Shown here: one piece after another, positions 45,190-57,599 of the stretch | Layout: each line of letters starts with the position of its first letter | How positions within the stretch are numbered: position 1 is the first letter of the stretch | From: Pisaster brevispinus | Taxonomy: Eukaryota > Echinodermata > Asteroidea > Forcipulatida > Asteriidae | Assembly: GCA_023634235.1 (NCBI GenBank) | Contig: JAMKCF010000019.1 | Location: forward strand, 10,991,684 to 11,055,683 | DNA length: 64,000 nucleotides | Direction of reading: 5' to 3' | Made by a program: the position numbers and the translations under genes | The notes under the pieces: model-generated | The model's database searches: none | What the model was told of the DNA's origin: nothing | Seen by the model: the letters and a program-made list of their open reading frames with translations, nothing else

Positions 45190-45305
45190 TAAGACATCCC
45201 TTCATCAGAGGCAATGGAGGCAATTGCCTCCATGCCACCCTGGTCATTGCCCTGGTGTCCCTTGAAATGTTCAAGTAGTGGTTTGAATTTCCCTCATTAT
45301 ATATG
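45190..45305 (+). repeat. GAGGCAATTGCCTC family, best-preserved copy
   Basis: CAGAGGCAATGGAGGCAATT then GCCTCCATGCC, CCTGGTCATTGCCCTGGTG and CCCTTGAAATGTTCAAGTAG. Palindrome at 45217-45230. Confidence 0.7.
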
Positions 45306-46854
45306 CCCTTTTACTCACTTGCCCCCACAAGAAAGAAGTATCAGGTCTGACTTGATTTTGTGGTGAATCTGTAATTTCTTAAAATAAACTGCACCATTTT
45401 TTGACCCTGTTTCACCTGATCCAGGATGCGCAGGGTGACTCATTACTTCAGAGTGTTCTAAATAACCACACATTGATTTCATCTTAAGTGTCTAACCAAC
45501 CAAATGATAATCATAATGCTTTAATGAATGCACATAATGACTGAGCAATGATAGACCTGACTGACTCCAATTCTAGTCATTAGATGCAGTCTTCCTTTTA
45601 GAATGGATGCATTGTTGTGGAAGTGTGAGTCCACCTCAGGTTATTCTCCACAGTGACTCATCAACACTATACCTCATGGTACAGCATTGTGGTTGCTTAA
45701 TCACCTTGTATTTGCTCAGTTAATCATTGTAACTCTCAACCTTAGGCTATTCTTCTCCTATTGATCTCAATCCCAACCAAACAGAACCAAATCAAAGGCA
45801 ATCAATTTCCACCGCTTAAAACTACAGCAAACTCTGTCAGATTTGTAGTTGGTATTCTCCATGAGTGAAAGGTTCTGTTTACAATTCGCTATCACACACA
45901 GAAATGAGAGAAACAGTTCTGTATGTGAATATAGCAGAGTCTTACTCAAAGGCTAACAGAAAGACTATGATATAGTTTAAATTTTGCATTTATACCATAG
46001 GTCCTTTTGGTTAGTTAGCAGTTTGCAACAGCTAATTCTATTTTCTCAAATACAACCTTCTTAAAGTTTATCTTGGAAGTTTTACTAGTAGCAGGTAAAG
46101 CTGGACGTGGTTATATTTTTGTCCTGTTTGATTTATGTTGTGACGTATCGTGGCTCCAGCAGTCTGCTTTCACAGTCGTCTCTATTCAAAGTCCATTTTT
46201 CACTCGACTGGTTTCAAAAAGAGTCTTCCACTCAGAGGGAACATATAAATTATGCGCATCATCAAACAGCATATGTGCTTACTTCTAAATGACTACTTCC
46301 AGAAGAAACTTGTCATGTTTGCATTTGGATTAAAGTTCAGGGATGGTCTTGTTTATATTTTGGTTGGGTTGTGATGTGTGTTTAGAATCGGAAGTGTTGT
46401 CTCACCAGTGTTAGTCCAAGGACTTTCTCTATAACTGTTACTCTCTATGCTTTAACTCACCATTTCAAACCAATATGTTGTAATGTTACCCCTTATTCCT
46501 GCAAGCTGCATCACCCTCTGCATGCCCAAGGAGGTGCTTGCTCCACTTGGCTCCCCCTTGATATCAGTACAGTCTCACAGTGTGTCCCATCCCATTGTGA
46601 ATCTCCACTGAAATCTCTCAGTGAAGCATCTTAACCTGTCCCAACTTCATAGTGCTACTTATCATGGCAGGTGGCGCTTACTGCACATTGAATACACACT
46701 TTACTTGGTGTGTAAGCAGAATTGGACAACCTCAAATAGGGGAAAGCCCCTTCAGTTTGGCAGGGACTGAGAACCCAAATCCACAATGCAAGGCACAGGG
46801 CCTGGTCCTTCTGATCTATTAAAATTTAAACATAAAAGTTTTGATGGAACTAGA

Positions 46855-46930
46855 TTGACCCCTTGCACTGACGTCATAATGTGGCTACTGTCTGCTGGTA
46901 GTCTGCCATTTTGCACTTTAGTCAATTTGC
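46855..46930 (+). mobile_element. AAATAGACCCCTT MITE, head fragment
   Basis: TTGACCCCTTGCACTGACGTCA then TGTGGCTACTG. Only the left part resembles the 27156 copy. Confidence 0.4.
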
Positions 46931-48180
46931 ACTTAAAGATCTGGTGCCCATTTAACCACTTGCTCTTAACCTTATACTCCTAAAATGGCTTGGAAAACTA
47001 AGATTTATTGATTTGGGTAAAAAAAAAAATCAAATTTTTTCTCCAAAGTTTGAACCTGCTACTCAATAATGACCAATGAAAGTGAACTGCCTGGTTGAGG
47101 TGTAGTGTTATTGCCTTTGACAAGGATGCCACATTCTTTCATTTGAGTCTTGCAAATGTTTTAGGTTGTAATATTTATTTGTTCTCATCTGTGTTCCATG
47201 TTTTCTTTTTTCTGTGCTTGGGTGGTAGGATGTGATAGATTTATGATTAGTTTACCTGCACCCTAAGACTGGCCCAATTACGCGGTAAATCAAAGTAGAG
47301 AGTTAGATGAACCAGAGGGTTAGGTTCTATATGGACCACATCTGTGTTTATGCATAGCTCAACATAAATGCCTCAACACAGGTTTATTCCTTTTGAACAT
47401 CCTAGTCTGCCTTCTCACTGCAGATGTATTTGTGTTTGTTTTTGTCCAGACATAAAGCTAAATTAGGGCTTGGTTTAACTGCCCTGCTGAATGGTGAGCT
47501 CTTGTTTGTCTGTGAGGTTGGTCAAAACAGTGGGAGAAAGTGGGACAGCTGAATTGGAAAAACATGTTTTCTAAGGAGTCATGACTCTTACAGATATTTG
47601 AACTGGTTGCCATAGTGGTATCTGAAGTCCTAGAAACTAGGCTGTGGTAACTTTCTTTGTCTTGGAATCTGCAAAGGCCAAGTGTTTTAAGGATTGACAA
47701 CAAATTTCCCAGATTGTATCCATTGAAGAACTCAGAGAAAATGTTTGAAGGAAACCAAGGAACAGCCGTTTAATAATCTGGGAAGTGTTATTATTCTGGT
47801 TTTTACCCTTATACACTGATGTGTATTATGAGCACTGTGTACACCATCCTCCCCCCCCCCCCCAAATCTGGAAAGTGTTGGTCTGAAGAATAAGAGCAAG
47901 AAGAACAAGAACAAGAACAACTAATTACAGTTGACAACTTCAACCATTAACAATCCACCGCTGCATGGTTAAAGCTTGGGGCATAACAATGAATAATATC
48001 TGTCTAGGACTATATTTTTACAGACATCTTTACTAGATGGCTGCAATTTACATTTCCAGCTCATCTCTCTTCCTAAATGTTGACTACCCTTTTTTTATCC
48101 CTTTGCATCTATTAAAGACAGTTTCTATAGTGACATTCCTTGATATTTTCACAATAGTCCTCTCTTGGTCAGGAACCAAT
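46931..48180 (+). other. No recognised gene
   Basis: Short open frames. A C run at 47851-47863 and an AAGAACAAGAACAAGAACAA repeat at about 47898-47920 explain the shadow frames there. Confidence 0.4.
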
Positions 48181-48213
48181 ACTTCTGTGCCCCCCCCCCC
48201 CCCCCCATGGGAG

Positions 48214-48409
48214 CAGAGCTGCCAACTTTCCTCATTTTGCAGAAAGTTCCCTGAAAATAAACCAATCTGTAGTTCTGATGAACACAATTAAAAATCACCC
48301 TGATTATGACAACTTTTTTTCCTATTTATATTGACTGTAATTCTAAATACCTCCCTGATTGTTTTACAAAAATCTCCCTGATTGCAAGATGAACATATTT
48401 GCAGCCCTG
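48214..48409 (+). mobile_element. MITE with CAGAGCTG ends, copy 2
   Basis: CAGAGCTGCCAAC at the left, TTTGCAGCCCTG at the right, internal blocks as in 22784-22980. It is flanked by perfect 6-bp repeats TGGGAG (48208-48213 and 48410-48415). A 17-base C run lies just upstream. Confidence 0.8.
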
Positions 48410-48551
48410 TGGGAGTATAACAATTTTTAAGTTTTAAATATCTCATGAGTGATCTGGAAGCCACATGATAACAGTCGTTTCTGTGTTGCTTCCCAATCAC
48501 TGTTTGATTTACCAGCCCCTTGAGTACTCCAAATCACAATGATTAAGCTAA

Positions 48552-48607
48552 TACTTTGGTTCTTTTGTAGATTCTTATCATGTTGAATCTACAAGAGAAC
48601 CAAAGTA
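48552..48607 (+). other. Strong hairpin with 23-bp arms
   Basis: Arm 48552-48574 (TACTTTGGTTCTTTTGTAGA plus TTC) and arm 48585-48607 are reverse complements except one U-G wobble in plus-strand RNA. The loop is 10 bases. It could be a very short inverted duplication, a MITE remnant or a small-RNA hairpin; nothing else supports a function. Confidence 0.6.
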
Positions 48608-50223
48608 GAAGGTTCAAATGTCCTAAAATGGACTGAGTGTACAGACCAGATGATGACAGTTTGTTTGTCAATCGCTCATCAAGATGATGTAGTCAAGGGT
48701 CATCCAGTTACCCAATTAAAAAGGCCTTTGATGGTATCCTCTCTTTCACACCCCTTATCTGCTCCAATAACAACACAGAAACATGCTCTCATCTTTCAGG
48801 CATGCAGCTTTCACCAGACAATGATGCCAATTTGTATCAATGTCATGAGAAGTGATGCCTGTGTGTGGCCAGGAACCTCAAAACAGAACACCAGGCCTGG
48901 TTGATGTACATGTATACACTGCCTATCAGACCATTACTTTAGAAAATAAATACATTCAAAACCACTCCTCCTGTCTTTTCTTAATCACTTGTTTATTTAA
49001 CTGCTTCACCTTTTGGCAGGATCCTGACAGGTCACAACAAAATGGCACAGAGGACTTTATTTGTATATTTTTGGCTCCATAAAAACATAAGAAAGCTCAT
49101 AAATCTTGCCGTTATTAATAATGGTGTCTGCATCAACTTATTGGGGCAGGTGTATGAAACTAACAGGAAAGGGTTTAGCAAGTCCTTCCTGGAAAGTCTA
49201 CCCTCTGTTCTGGTGTTCTGTAATTGTCAACATTTTCACAGATGAAACAAGAATAATTACTAGATTTTATTTAACTCTTTATCTAAGGGTGTCTCAAAAC
49301 ATGTAATATTTATTTTCATAAGGCAGGTTTTTGAAGTTTTGGAATTATGAAACCTGTTTATGGAGCACCTAATTCTAAGGGTATATAATGGTGCTGCAGC
49401 AAACTCAGCACTGACTGCCAGAAAACATCCGGGCAAACCCTTATCTTGAGTCCAGTCTATCCCTTCCCTTGCATTGTGATTGTGGTAGTTAATGCAGTGT
49501 TTTAAATTTGATATTGACACATTGTGATAAGTTCCATCCACCTGGTAAAGGCCAGAGACTTTTTATTTCAAAACAAATAAGTGAAAAGAAGGATTTATAA
49601 ACCATCAAATTTTACTACAGATAAACACTCACAGAAGGTGTGAAGATATCCTGACCATATCTACTGTATGAAAGTGAGCATGTTTTATCATGGACCACAC
49701 ACAGCTCCTTGCGGTTTAGTAGTAGATTCTTAAGACCTGTGTCATTCTATAATGACAGACATGTTAATGGGAGGCTGAAGCATCCAGGGTAGCTTTCTAA
49801 TATCAATGATGAAGTAAAATGTTTATCACACTCTGGGAGGAACAGTGGCTTATTTTTTTACCCCCAACCTTTCCATTATTCCTGCCACCTCAACAAACAA
49901 ACAAATAAGAACGCACTCCAATATTTATCTGAAAATCTCTTAAAAGATTCTTTGAATTTTTGCGCAAATTTTAGTTAATATAATTGAAGCTTTGATTGAC
50001 CCTTTCGTCGAAGCAAAGAACGTGTTCAATGTAACTAAAGAGGAAGTGAAGTACTCAAAAAGTAAACATAAACAAGGAGAAAGCTGTTCTGGAAATTTCA
50101 CATAAACAATACCTACTGGTTTTGATGTGGTATTATTTATCATTTGGCAAACAAAAGCTGTTGTTTTGTATCATACTGGGGTTACTGTTTATTTTTTAAA
50201 GATGAGGTATCAGAGAATCTAAA
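48608..50223 (+). other. No recognised gene; one SINE A fragment
   Basis: At 49392-49440 CAGCACTGACTGCCAGAAAACA then GGGCAAACCC resembles the reverse body of SINE A. Nothing else is recognised. Confidence 0.4.
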
Positions 50224-50399
50224 GGCCATGTCACACAGGAAATTGCAGAAAATTCAACCACATTTCATTTTTCTCGTTCTTTTCTTGGGGATAGTGAGTT
50301 GAAGCTAGACGAATGTCTCTAGTGCACCATTTGAACACTTTGTTCCTTTATCATGCAGCACAGTTGGTTGCCTCCAAATTTGCCCTGTGTGACATGGCC
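50224..50399 (+). mobile_element. MITE family F, copy with intact ends (176 bp)
   Basis: Perfect 16-bp terminal inverted repeats GGCCATGTCACACAGG and CCTGTGTGACATGGCC, extended by AAATT/AATTT. Internal blocks pair with the degenerate copies at 24284 and 38829. Confidence 0.85.
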
Positions 50400-50939
50400 A
50401 TAACGCTCATATTTTATTTGATGGTGGTGGGGGGGTGGTTGTTACTTCTACCATCACCCGGTTGCATGCTGAAGGGGCCATCATTCATGGACTTTACACA
50501 TGTTTATCATAATTTGTCACAGTTATGTGTTGATTCTTGAACCCTTTTCACGCTAATTGGCCACCTTCGTTACGGATTTGGACATTGTCATTTCATTAAT
50601 CATCATAATTTTGATTTGCTTTCTTTATGAAGACTGATATGGTTTCTATCCTGGTGATGATCGCCTCATTTTGTTTGTATGAGCAGCCATCTTTCTAGTG
50701 AAGTCTATTGGAATCAGTGTGTGACCTAGGCCAATGTCAGTGTTGGTTTTTGTTAAATACTAACCTAACCTGCTGTAGTAGGTTTGCCCAGAAAAATGTC
50801 TGAAGTACATTGATAATTTGCATTTTTATCTGTAGGTTTTCATATCATGAAACCAAATGGGAAGTTGTGTTCTGCTTTATTGTTACTTATTTATTTATTT
50901 ATACTTATTTTAAATAATAGGACGGTAATCATCGTTCTC

Positions 50940-51118
50940 CCTTTACAGTGGTCCACTGGCCAAATGCAAGTCAAAACACTGGAGGGCCAGTCAAAATTTA
51001 CTCCAAGTGGTCCGACTGGCTAGTTCAGTGTTGAAAAAGCATATGGACAAGTGAAAAAGGTGATCGGCCAGTGAAACAACAAGCTAACTGGTCCTGCTGG
51101 CAAGTTCAGGGAACACTG
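50940..51118 (-). repeat. Dispersed repeat, family H, copy 2
   Basis: Reverse complement of 40230-40425 by shared blocks such as CTAGTTCAGTGTTGAAA, GTGAAAAAGGTGAT and CAAGCTAACTGGTCC. Confidence 0.65.
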
Positions 51119-51524
51119 GTAATATATTTGTGCTTGCAAGAAAACTCATTACAACTCTCCTTTTTTCAAGAAAATACAAAACCTGGTGTCAGTTTAAATT
51201 TGTAATTGTAATGTTACATCATTTAAGATTTGTCTTGCTCAATAAATGTGTCAGTCACGCAATTTCATTTATCATTTCCCCCAGAGAAATACAAGAGATA
51301 AACGAGCTTCAAACGGATGTTTACTCAGGGGGATTATTGCCAACTTTACCCTCAGTGAATCAAGCCCTTTTCACTCGACAGAAAATTATTAACCAATTAT
51401 TGACAATTGGAAACTAGGTTGACTGTAATACTGTGCCATATGCCTCTCAGTTTGTCCCAGTCCAATTTCACCTTCATCTATTGAAACCACTCTGGGTCAA
51501 CTTTCCTCATTCTGCTTCTTTTAA

Positions 51525-51976
51525 AGGTAGGAAGATTGATTGGTTTTTGTCAATGTTATGCCGATTTATAGGCCAAATTATCAATTAAGATACAATCAAA
51601 TCATTTGTGATAGTTTCAGCTTAATACAGTGCCTACTTGCCTGTTGAGAAAATGGTAACAAAAAATTCCCGTTATTTTCATCAAGAACATCAAATCCATC
51701 CAAATTTAGTGAGGAGGCAGCGGGTACCAACCACATCTCTGGCCGCAGCATTCGCGTACAGACACCACAGAAATTAGAATTTTCAGTAAACTCTCAGAAA
51801 TCTATGAATTGTTTCTCAGATTCAAATGTTTATGGGTGAAAAGTTATATTACTTCGAAGAGAATCCTTTCTCAAAATAGCTTTATACTGTCAACAGCTAC
51901 AGGGTGAGTGCTTCTCACCAAGTACGATTTTATGGTCATAAGTTTTTGGAGTATTTACCAATGTATGACCCTACCT
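51525..51976 (+). mobile_element. TTAA-flanked MITE, copy 1
   Basis: Left AGGTAGGAAGATTGATTGG and right CCAATGTATGACCCTACCT, directly flanked by TTAA at 51521-51524 and 51977-51980. The internal part matches 59379-59795 along its length and 61276-61687 in reverse. It is about 450 bp and has no transposase. The TTAA target suggests a piggyBac-type mobiliser, but the ends do not begin CCC. Confidence 0.85.
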
Positions 51977-52443
51977 TTAAAGTACAATTTGTTAACTAGT
52001 GCAAAAATAGCCATAATCTGTGGCTGAAACAGGAAAGATAGCATCCTGTAATAATAAACTTGAACTTATTTCAAGTCAAAAGATCAACAAATCCAGAGAC
52101 AAACTGCACTCTTGGGATTTATGAAGGAAATATCTGTCTGTCTTAACTCACTCAAGATTCACATTACGCATCTAGAGACTCAATCGGGAAAACGTATTTA
52201 AGAAGTTTGGGGGTGAGGGAACAATAGGTTCCAGATATCTGTGAAAATGATATATGGCATCAGAATCGCCAGGTTGCTGTGATATCGGCATTAAGATGGT
52301 TGAAGGTGAAGTGTTTATACTCATGGGTGACATCATAGAAGGTTCTTGAAGGTGAGGATTAGGATATGCCTCGGTGAGGGTCAAGGAGTTGTGAATATGG
52401 TGGTCCGACTTTATTGATGGTTGCCAGATTTCTTCTTGTGTTC

Positions 52444-52622
52444 TGGCCCAGTCTCATAAAGCTGTTTAGCAGTAACAAATTTCTTTGCTCAGCAAAAAAT
52501 GAGTGGGGCACCAGTCAAAACAATGTAAACTTTATGGAATGTTGGCTGGTAACCTGCTTCTGCTAAGCAAAGTTTGTCTGTAGTAAGCTAGAACTTACAG
52601 GCTTTAGAAATTGGACCCAGAT
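52444..52622. repeat. CCCAATTTCAT family copy
   Basis: GGCCCAGTCTCATAAAGCTG, TTTGCTCAGCAAAAAATG, GTTGGCTGGTAACCTGCTTC, then a GAAATTGGACCCAG end. Confidence 0.7.
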
Positions 52623-52957
52623 TTTTAAGCTTGGGCTGCTGTTTAGACTTGAATGGCTGTAAAGTGCATCTCAAGACAGACATGAAACAGGTTGTTATTT
52701 ATTATTCTCTGGTTCTCATCACAGCCTGTTTTAACTCACTCAAAATTTACATTATGATCAATGGACATCCTTCCTGCGTTATGGGAAATATATGTTTTGT
52801 TTATATATCATGAACACAAGTTGGTGAAAGTTTATTTAGTGTGTGGGTGCTTCACCATAGATCCAGGCAGTGGTGTAATTTTCGTGTGCATTTTTGCAAT
52901 CTCATTTGGGTGGCAAGAGGGGGGGGGGGCAAGGGTTCTGAATGTGGGGCTACCCCC

Positions 52958-53085
52958 ATGGGCCGTAAAGCTGTTGGTCCCATGTGTTGTGTAATTCACA
53001 TGAAAGAACCCAGTGCACTTATCTGTGGCTTTTCTCAGTGTTTCTGGCATGGTCTGGCAGCAATGTGCACCACCTTTTAAGGTGT
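52958..53085 (+). mobile_element. SINE family A body fragment
   Basis: GGGCCGTAAAGCTGTTGGTC, CATGTGTTGTGTAATTCACA, AAGAACCCAGTGCACTTATC, TGTTTCTGGCATGG and a ACCACCTTTTAAGGTGTTG end. The tRNA head is missing; it is preceded by a G run (52920-52928). Confidence 0.7.
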
Positions 53086-53659
53086 TGTATTCTGGTTGCT
53101 CCACTTGAATTGATATTTCAGCACCAGGAGTGTCATTTATAAATGATACACATAGTGCATTATCATGGACACTATTATTATTACATTTTAATACATATAT
53201 ATATTTTCCTGGTTTGTCTCAGAAATCCTTGCATACTCAAAAGAGATCAAATTTATGTATCACCACAAACCTATTCCTTTTGGTATAAAGGTAAAGTTAT
53301 AAATATTATTTGTACTGGTACCATTGAACAAATTTCTGTCTGAAGTACAGCTTTTTTTAAAATTACTATTTGAATTTAGTTTTATTGAGATTGTCTGGCT
53401 GGGCTTGTATGAGCAGCCATCTCTGGCTGGGCATTAGCAATGATCGAGATCGAGGACTGTAATTTTTTCTGCTGGTTATTTTGTTGCTTAACACAGAAAT
53501 AGTTAAATGAATGAATTTGGAGACTGTGTTAGGCCAATGCTCTTATCAATGTTTGATGCAGAGTGATGGTGATTCAGACTTTAAAGAGTCTAGTTACTTT
53601 ATTTAATAGAAATAAAGTAATCTTGCATGGTAGTGTTGTCCTTTGAGGACAATATATTA

Positions 53660-53882
53660 ATTTATTGATTTTGTTAAAACTAAACTTGAACAAAGAGAAA
53701 TTTACTAGAGTGGGATTTGAACCTGTGACCCCCCAGATTAATGTGCCGGCGCTCTACCAAGTTAGCCATCTAGCCCTAATATTGGCAGTCTCCCTATTTT
53801 GTCAATACCTTTGTTCGGGGGTGCCACTCAGAAGCCATTCAACCTGTGTAACTGCTGTACTTTTTTACTGTGGAAGATTGAT
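53660..53882 (-). mobile_element. tRNA-derived SINE, family B
   Basis: Minus strand: CTAGATGGCTAACTTGGTAG, B-box GGTTCAAATCC, then TAGTAAATTTCTCTTTGTTC. On the other side TTGACAAAATAGGGAGAC and GGTTGAATGGCTTC match 12710-12905. Confidence 0.8.
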
Positions 53883-54390
53883 GGATAAATTATATCAAAC
53901 ATAAAGGCCAACCAAGTTATTGACCAGCAGGGCCAAGGTACTTCATGAGAGTCAAAGCTTAAGAGTGTCTACATACACATCTCAAGTAAGACTTGATTAT
54001 AATCTAAACCAAACTCATGTTGTTTTGTACTCCATTAGTTGTGACAAACTCAACCTCATTGAAGCATTCAGAAATGACCCTATTCAATGTGACCTATCTC
54101 TTGATGGTGAATCATACATATTAAAACAACAAAATTACTTCATGGTTTCTGGTATCACCTACCAGCATAAAAACCCTTTCAAAACTTGAAACACAAACAG
54201 GATTTCCCAGAATTAATGGCATTTTGACTAATGAACCGTAAGATATAAGGAGCCATATGGTGCATGTATGATGGCATTCATCTCTGTCTGCATTAGCATG
54301 AATGTTCGGCATAGTGTTGGGTTCATAACACAGGTTGCAGATTGCTATTTTTGTGAAAATGTAGTTTAGGTTTTAAGTTGGGCTACATGA

Positions 54391-54509
54391 CCCAATTTTA
54401 TGGCCCTGCTTACCGCAGAATTATGCGCTTACGGGGGACTTTAAAGTGCGTTCGTCTGTGGGCTGTAAGCGCATAATTCTGTGGGAAGAAGTGGAACAAA
54501 ACTGGGCCC
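54391..54509. repeat. CCCAATTTTAT family copy with strong inner hairpin
   Basis: CCGCAGAATTATGCGCTTAC at 54413-54432 pairs with GTAAGCGCATAATTCTGTGG at 54464-54483 (one wobble). The outer ends CCCAATTTTATGGCCC and GAACAAAACTGGGCCC are degenerate. Confidence 0.75.
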
Positions 54510-57239
54510 TGATTTGACATCTGTTAATGGACATCTGTACTTCTGGTTTTTCATGAAATGCATCCCTGGTCACTGTAAAGGAAGATGTGTAGAAGTTTTA
54601 GCCTTAGTGGTCAAGAGTTTGAGAGTAGTGAGAATTACAGAGACATTTTTCAGAACATGCAGTGAACCTTCCATGCATGAACATTTTGCAATGTCAGAAA
54701 CAATCAAAGAATTTCTCAGCAGTGAGGAAAACAATATTTTGTTAATCTTGAGTATCACATGTTAATATTGAGGATTACATTTCGTAATTTCCCCCCCCCC
54801 CTGTGTATCCGTGTTTTTTTCTTTTGGTTTGTTTCACTTATATTTCCTGTATCATGAACACATACAAGGAAACTGAAGATCATGTGAGTGGCATGGTAAA
54901 TATACACTTGTATAACAGATGGTGTTTGTGTGTAACCATTACACTAAAGATAAACACACCAGGGAAGGGGTCACTGACCTTGTCTTGAGGTCACCATGAG
55001 GTCACTGGATATTGACTGTCTACATGGATGATCCTTTGCATATGTCTAACCACTAGTTTCAATCACTGAGATGTAATAACAAAAACCCACAGACTGGGAA
55101 TCCTTACCTTGCTTGAAGACCCAATGGGGTTCCATCCTGTAAGCAATTCCATTGAATGGAAATTCCCAGACTGCTGCAGACATCTATTCCTCTCTGTCTT
55201 TCGATTTGTTTTGTGAAAGTGTTTCTTGATTTGCTAATATTAATGAACAGAAGCCTGGCTCAATAGTGAAGTATTTTTCTAAGTGAGGGTAACAAGCCGT
55301 GTGACTTGTTGCTTGTTGGACTGTCAGTCAAACTTGAAGAGGTTAGTCATGTGACTTGATTGTGATAATTATATGTCCTGTTCCTGACGGACGGACATAA
55401 TGAAAGTGTGTCCAGCAAAAGAGAGTTAGCAATTTAGAAACAAAATTGTGTTTCGCAAAAACTGAGTGTGAAAGTTATAGCATTTCTCAGCCATTCAATA
55501 GTCAATGTAGGAAAGGTAATTCGGCATGGGAATGAGGGAAATAAGTTTTGACAGTAATTCTGGCTACAAACTTTCAACAGTTCTGCACCATTTTTTAAAG
55601 TCACCATATTTTTTACTTTCAATCTTTTGCTGAGACAAAACAGATTTGAGTTCCTTTATACAGTTTTTACTGTCGTTTAACTCCCAAAATACCCCATGTG
55701 AATATTTCTTTCTGTAGAGTTTACCCAGTTAGGTGTGATTCCTACACTTTTCGACCTGTTTTACTTCACTTAACTTCCCTCATTTGATGTGTATATTTAG
55801 AAATTTTTTAGCTACTACCTCTGTTCTTAAGATAATTGTTAGCCTTTTCTTTTCTTGTTATCTTGTTGTCGTTTCAATGGCCTATCGATTCTTGACTATC
55901 TTCAAATTCATCTTTAGCTTCATACACCTCCCCCCTGCCTTTAGTGTCTTACACTCCTCTGTCTAATCCACTCATCTGAAAACACTCTGTAAGACAGACA
56001 GATTTCCTTGCTAAACACTCTGAAAACAGTGATCGTTTCAGCGTATAAGCAACACCTATGAAATTGATAACCCTTTAGTCACTCCCATTCGCCTAGATAG
56101 TGCAATCATAGAAACTGTCACAGTCCTAGAGTTCAACGGCCGAGAGGTTTTCATCAACTCCTGTCTGTAGTGAACCCTCCTACAACCTATTCAATTAGTG
56201 ACATTACAGCCTGTACTCCCCACAATAGTGCAGCTAAATATCTATTAGCAAGGTTAGCAAATACAATAACTGCTACTTTTACGATGATCCAACAACCAGT
56301 ACAGTGACATGGGCAGATATTGTTTGTCTCTACAGTTACAGTGTTCAAATCAAGAAAACGTGATGAATATTCCGGTTCACCTTGTAGTTCTATTGTCTCC
56401 AAACAAAGAGGGAAAATATCATATGGACTTGTTTGGGAAATTGCAAAAAACGTGAGGGATTAATTGTGAAGGATTAACTGTGAGGGATTAACTGAACTCT
56501 GTGTCTGGTTAAACCACAGTAATTGTATTCTTGGATAAAAGTGTTCCAATATTAATCGCTTTGACATTTTCATGAAAGTTCACCATCATCTGGGAAAATT
56601 CTCACGGTTCATTTAGCTCATTCTTCATCGGTCATTTCCTTCTTATTGAAAAAAAAAACCCCAAAACTACTGATAGAATTTAAAGAAAGTTTTCAACCGC
56701 ATCTAAACACGTTTTTCCTGTCGCAAATACATTCCAAATCTATTATGCCATTTGTTGCAGTTGTTTTTATGTCAACATATTTGAAGATTCGTTGAAATCA
56801 AATGACGTCACACTGTTAGACTGACATGTGGGCATGAAGGTCGGTGGGTTTGGTAGCTGGAAATTCCTTGGAATTCAGGGTTGAGTATACATTATTGGAT
56901 CAGAGATCCTTAATCAACTCCATGGGAGGATTGGGGAGGGCTTGGTTCCTCCTTGAGTTGGATGACTAAATTTACCTAGACTTGTAGACAAGTCGCTTAA
57001 CACTTACCTCAGTCCTTGTACCCTTGTGTGAATGATTCTCAAAAGGAATTGTTCTTGATATTTACAGTGATTACAGTGATTGATCAAAGATATTAAATGG
57101 ATGCCCCAAATCATTTCAAAAATTTACCCAGTCAGTTTCCCATGTGGTTTATAACTTGATATTTGATAATTACAACATGATTTATTTGTTTATGACAAAG
57201 TTTGTTTGGGAGCTTTTCATCTTGTCATTTTCATTTCAA
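54510..57239 (+). other. No recognised gene
   Basis: A GGATTAA(T/C)TGTGA(A/G)G triple repeat at 56454-56495 and, at 57121-57150, a single TTTACCCAGTCAGTTTCCC arm of the SINE B related element. No exon is supported. Confidence 0.4.
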
Positions 57240-57245
57240 TGTGAG

Positions 57246-57490
57246 GGGAATGAAGGTGGACCAGCTTGGCAGAGTTGTATCTCCCCTGCCTTTCACCTCT
57301 ATGGACCCTGGTTCAAATCCCGCCTCAGACCGGAACCTCCCATGTGGGTTTAGTTTTCAGTCACCTGATTATGTGGTTAACCCCTATTAAGGGTTTTCCT
57401 CCTTCTTCATCACCTTCTCTACTTAGGTATCTTCAGGCCTACAGTTTACAAAGCTGGTCACTTTTGAGGATCACTTGCTTTCATTAACTA
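57246..57490 (+). mobile_element. tRNA-derived SINE, family C, copy 3
   Basis: GGTGGACCAGCTTGGCAGAG head, GGTTCAAATCC B-box, GGGTTTTCCTCC, then CACTTTTGAGGATCAC. Same strand as the other family C copies. Confidence 0.7.
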
Positions 57491-57599
57491 GTCATTTTTT
57501 TAAAGAACATTAATATAAAACATCTGTAGTTATTCTAGATATTGCAAAAGAGAAATTAAGTAATACATGTATCAAGCTTTAATGTAGTAGTTTCTCTTG

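Noticed and set aside
53920..54189. 89-codon frame after SINE B
   Set aside because: Reasonable length but no motif, no splice context and low-complexity-free composition typical of chance frames in this AT-rich DNA.
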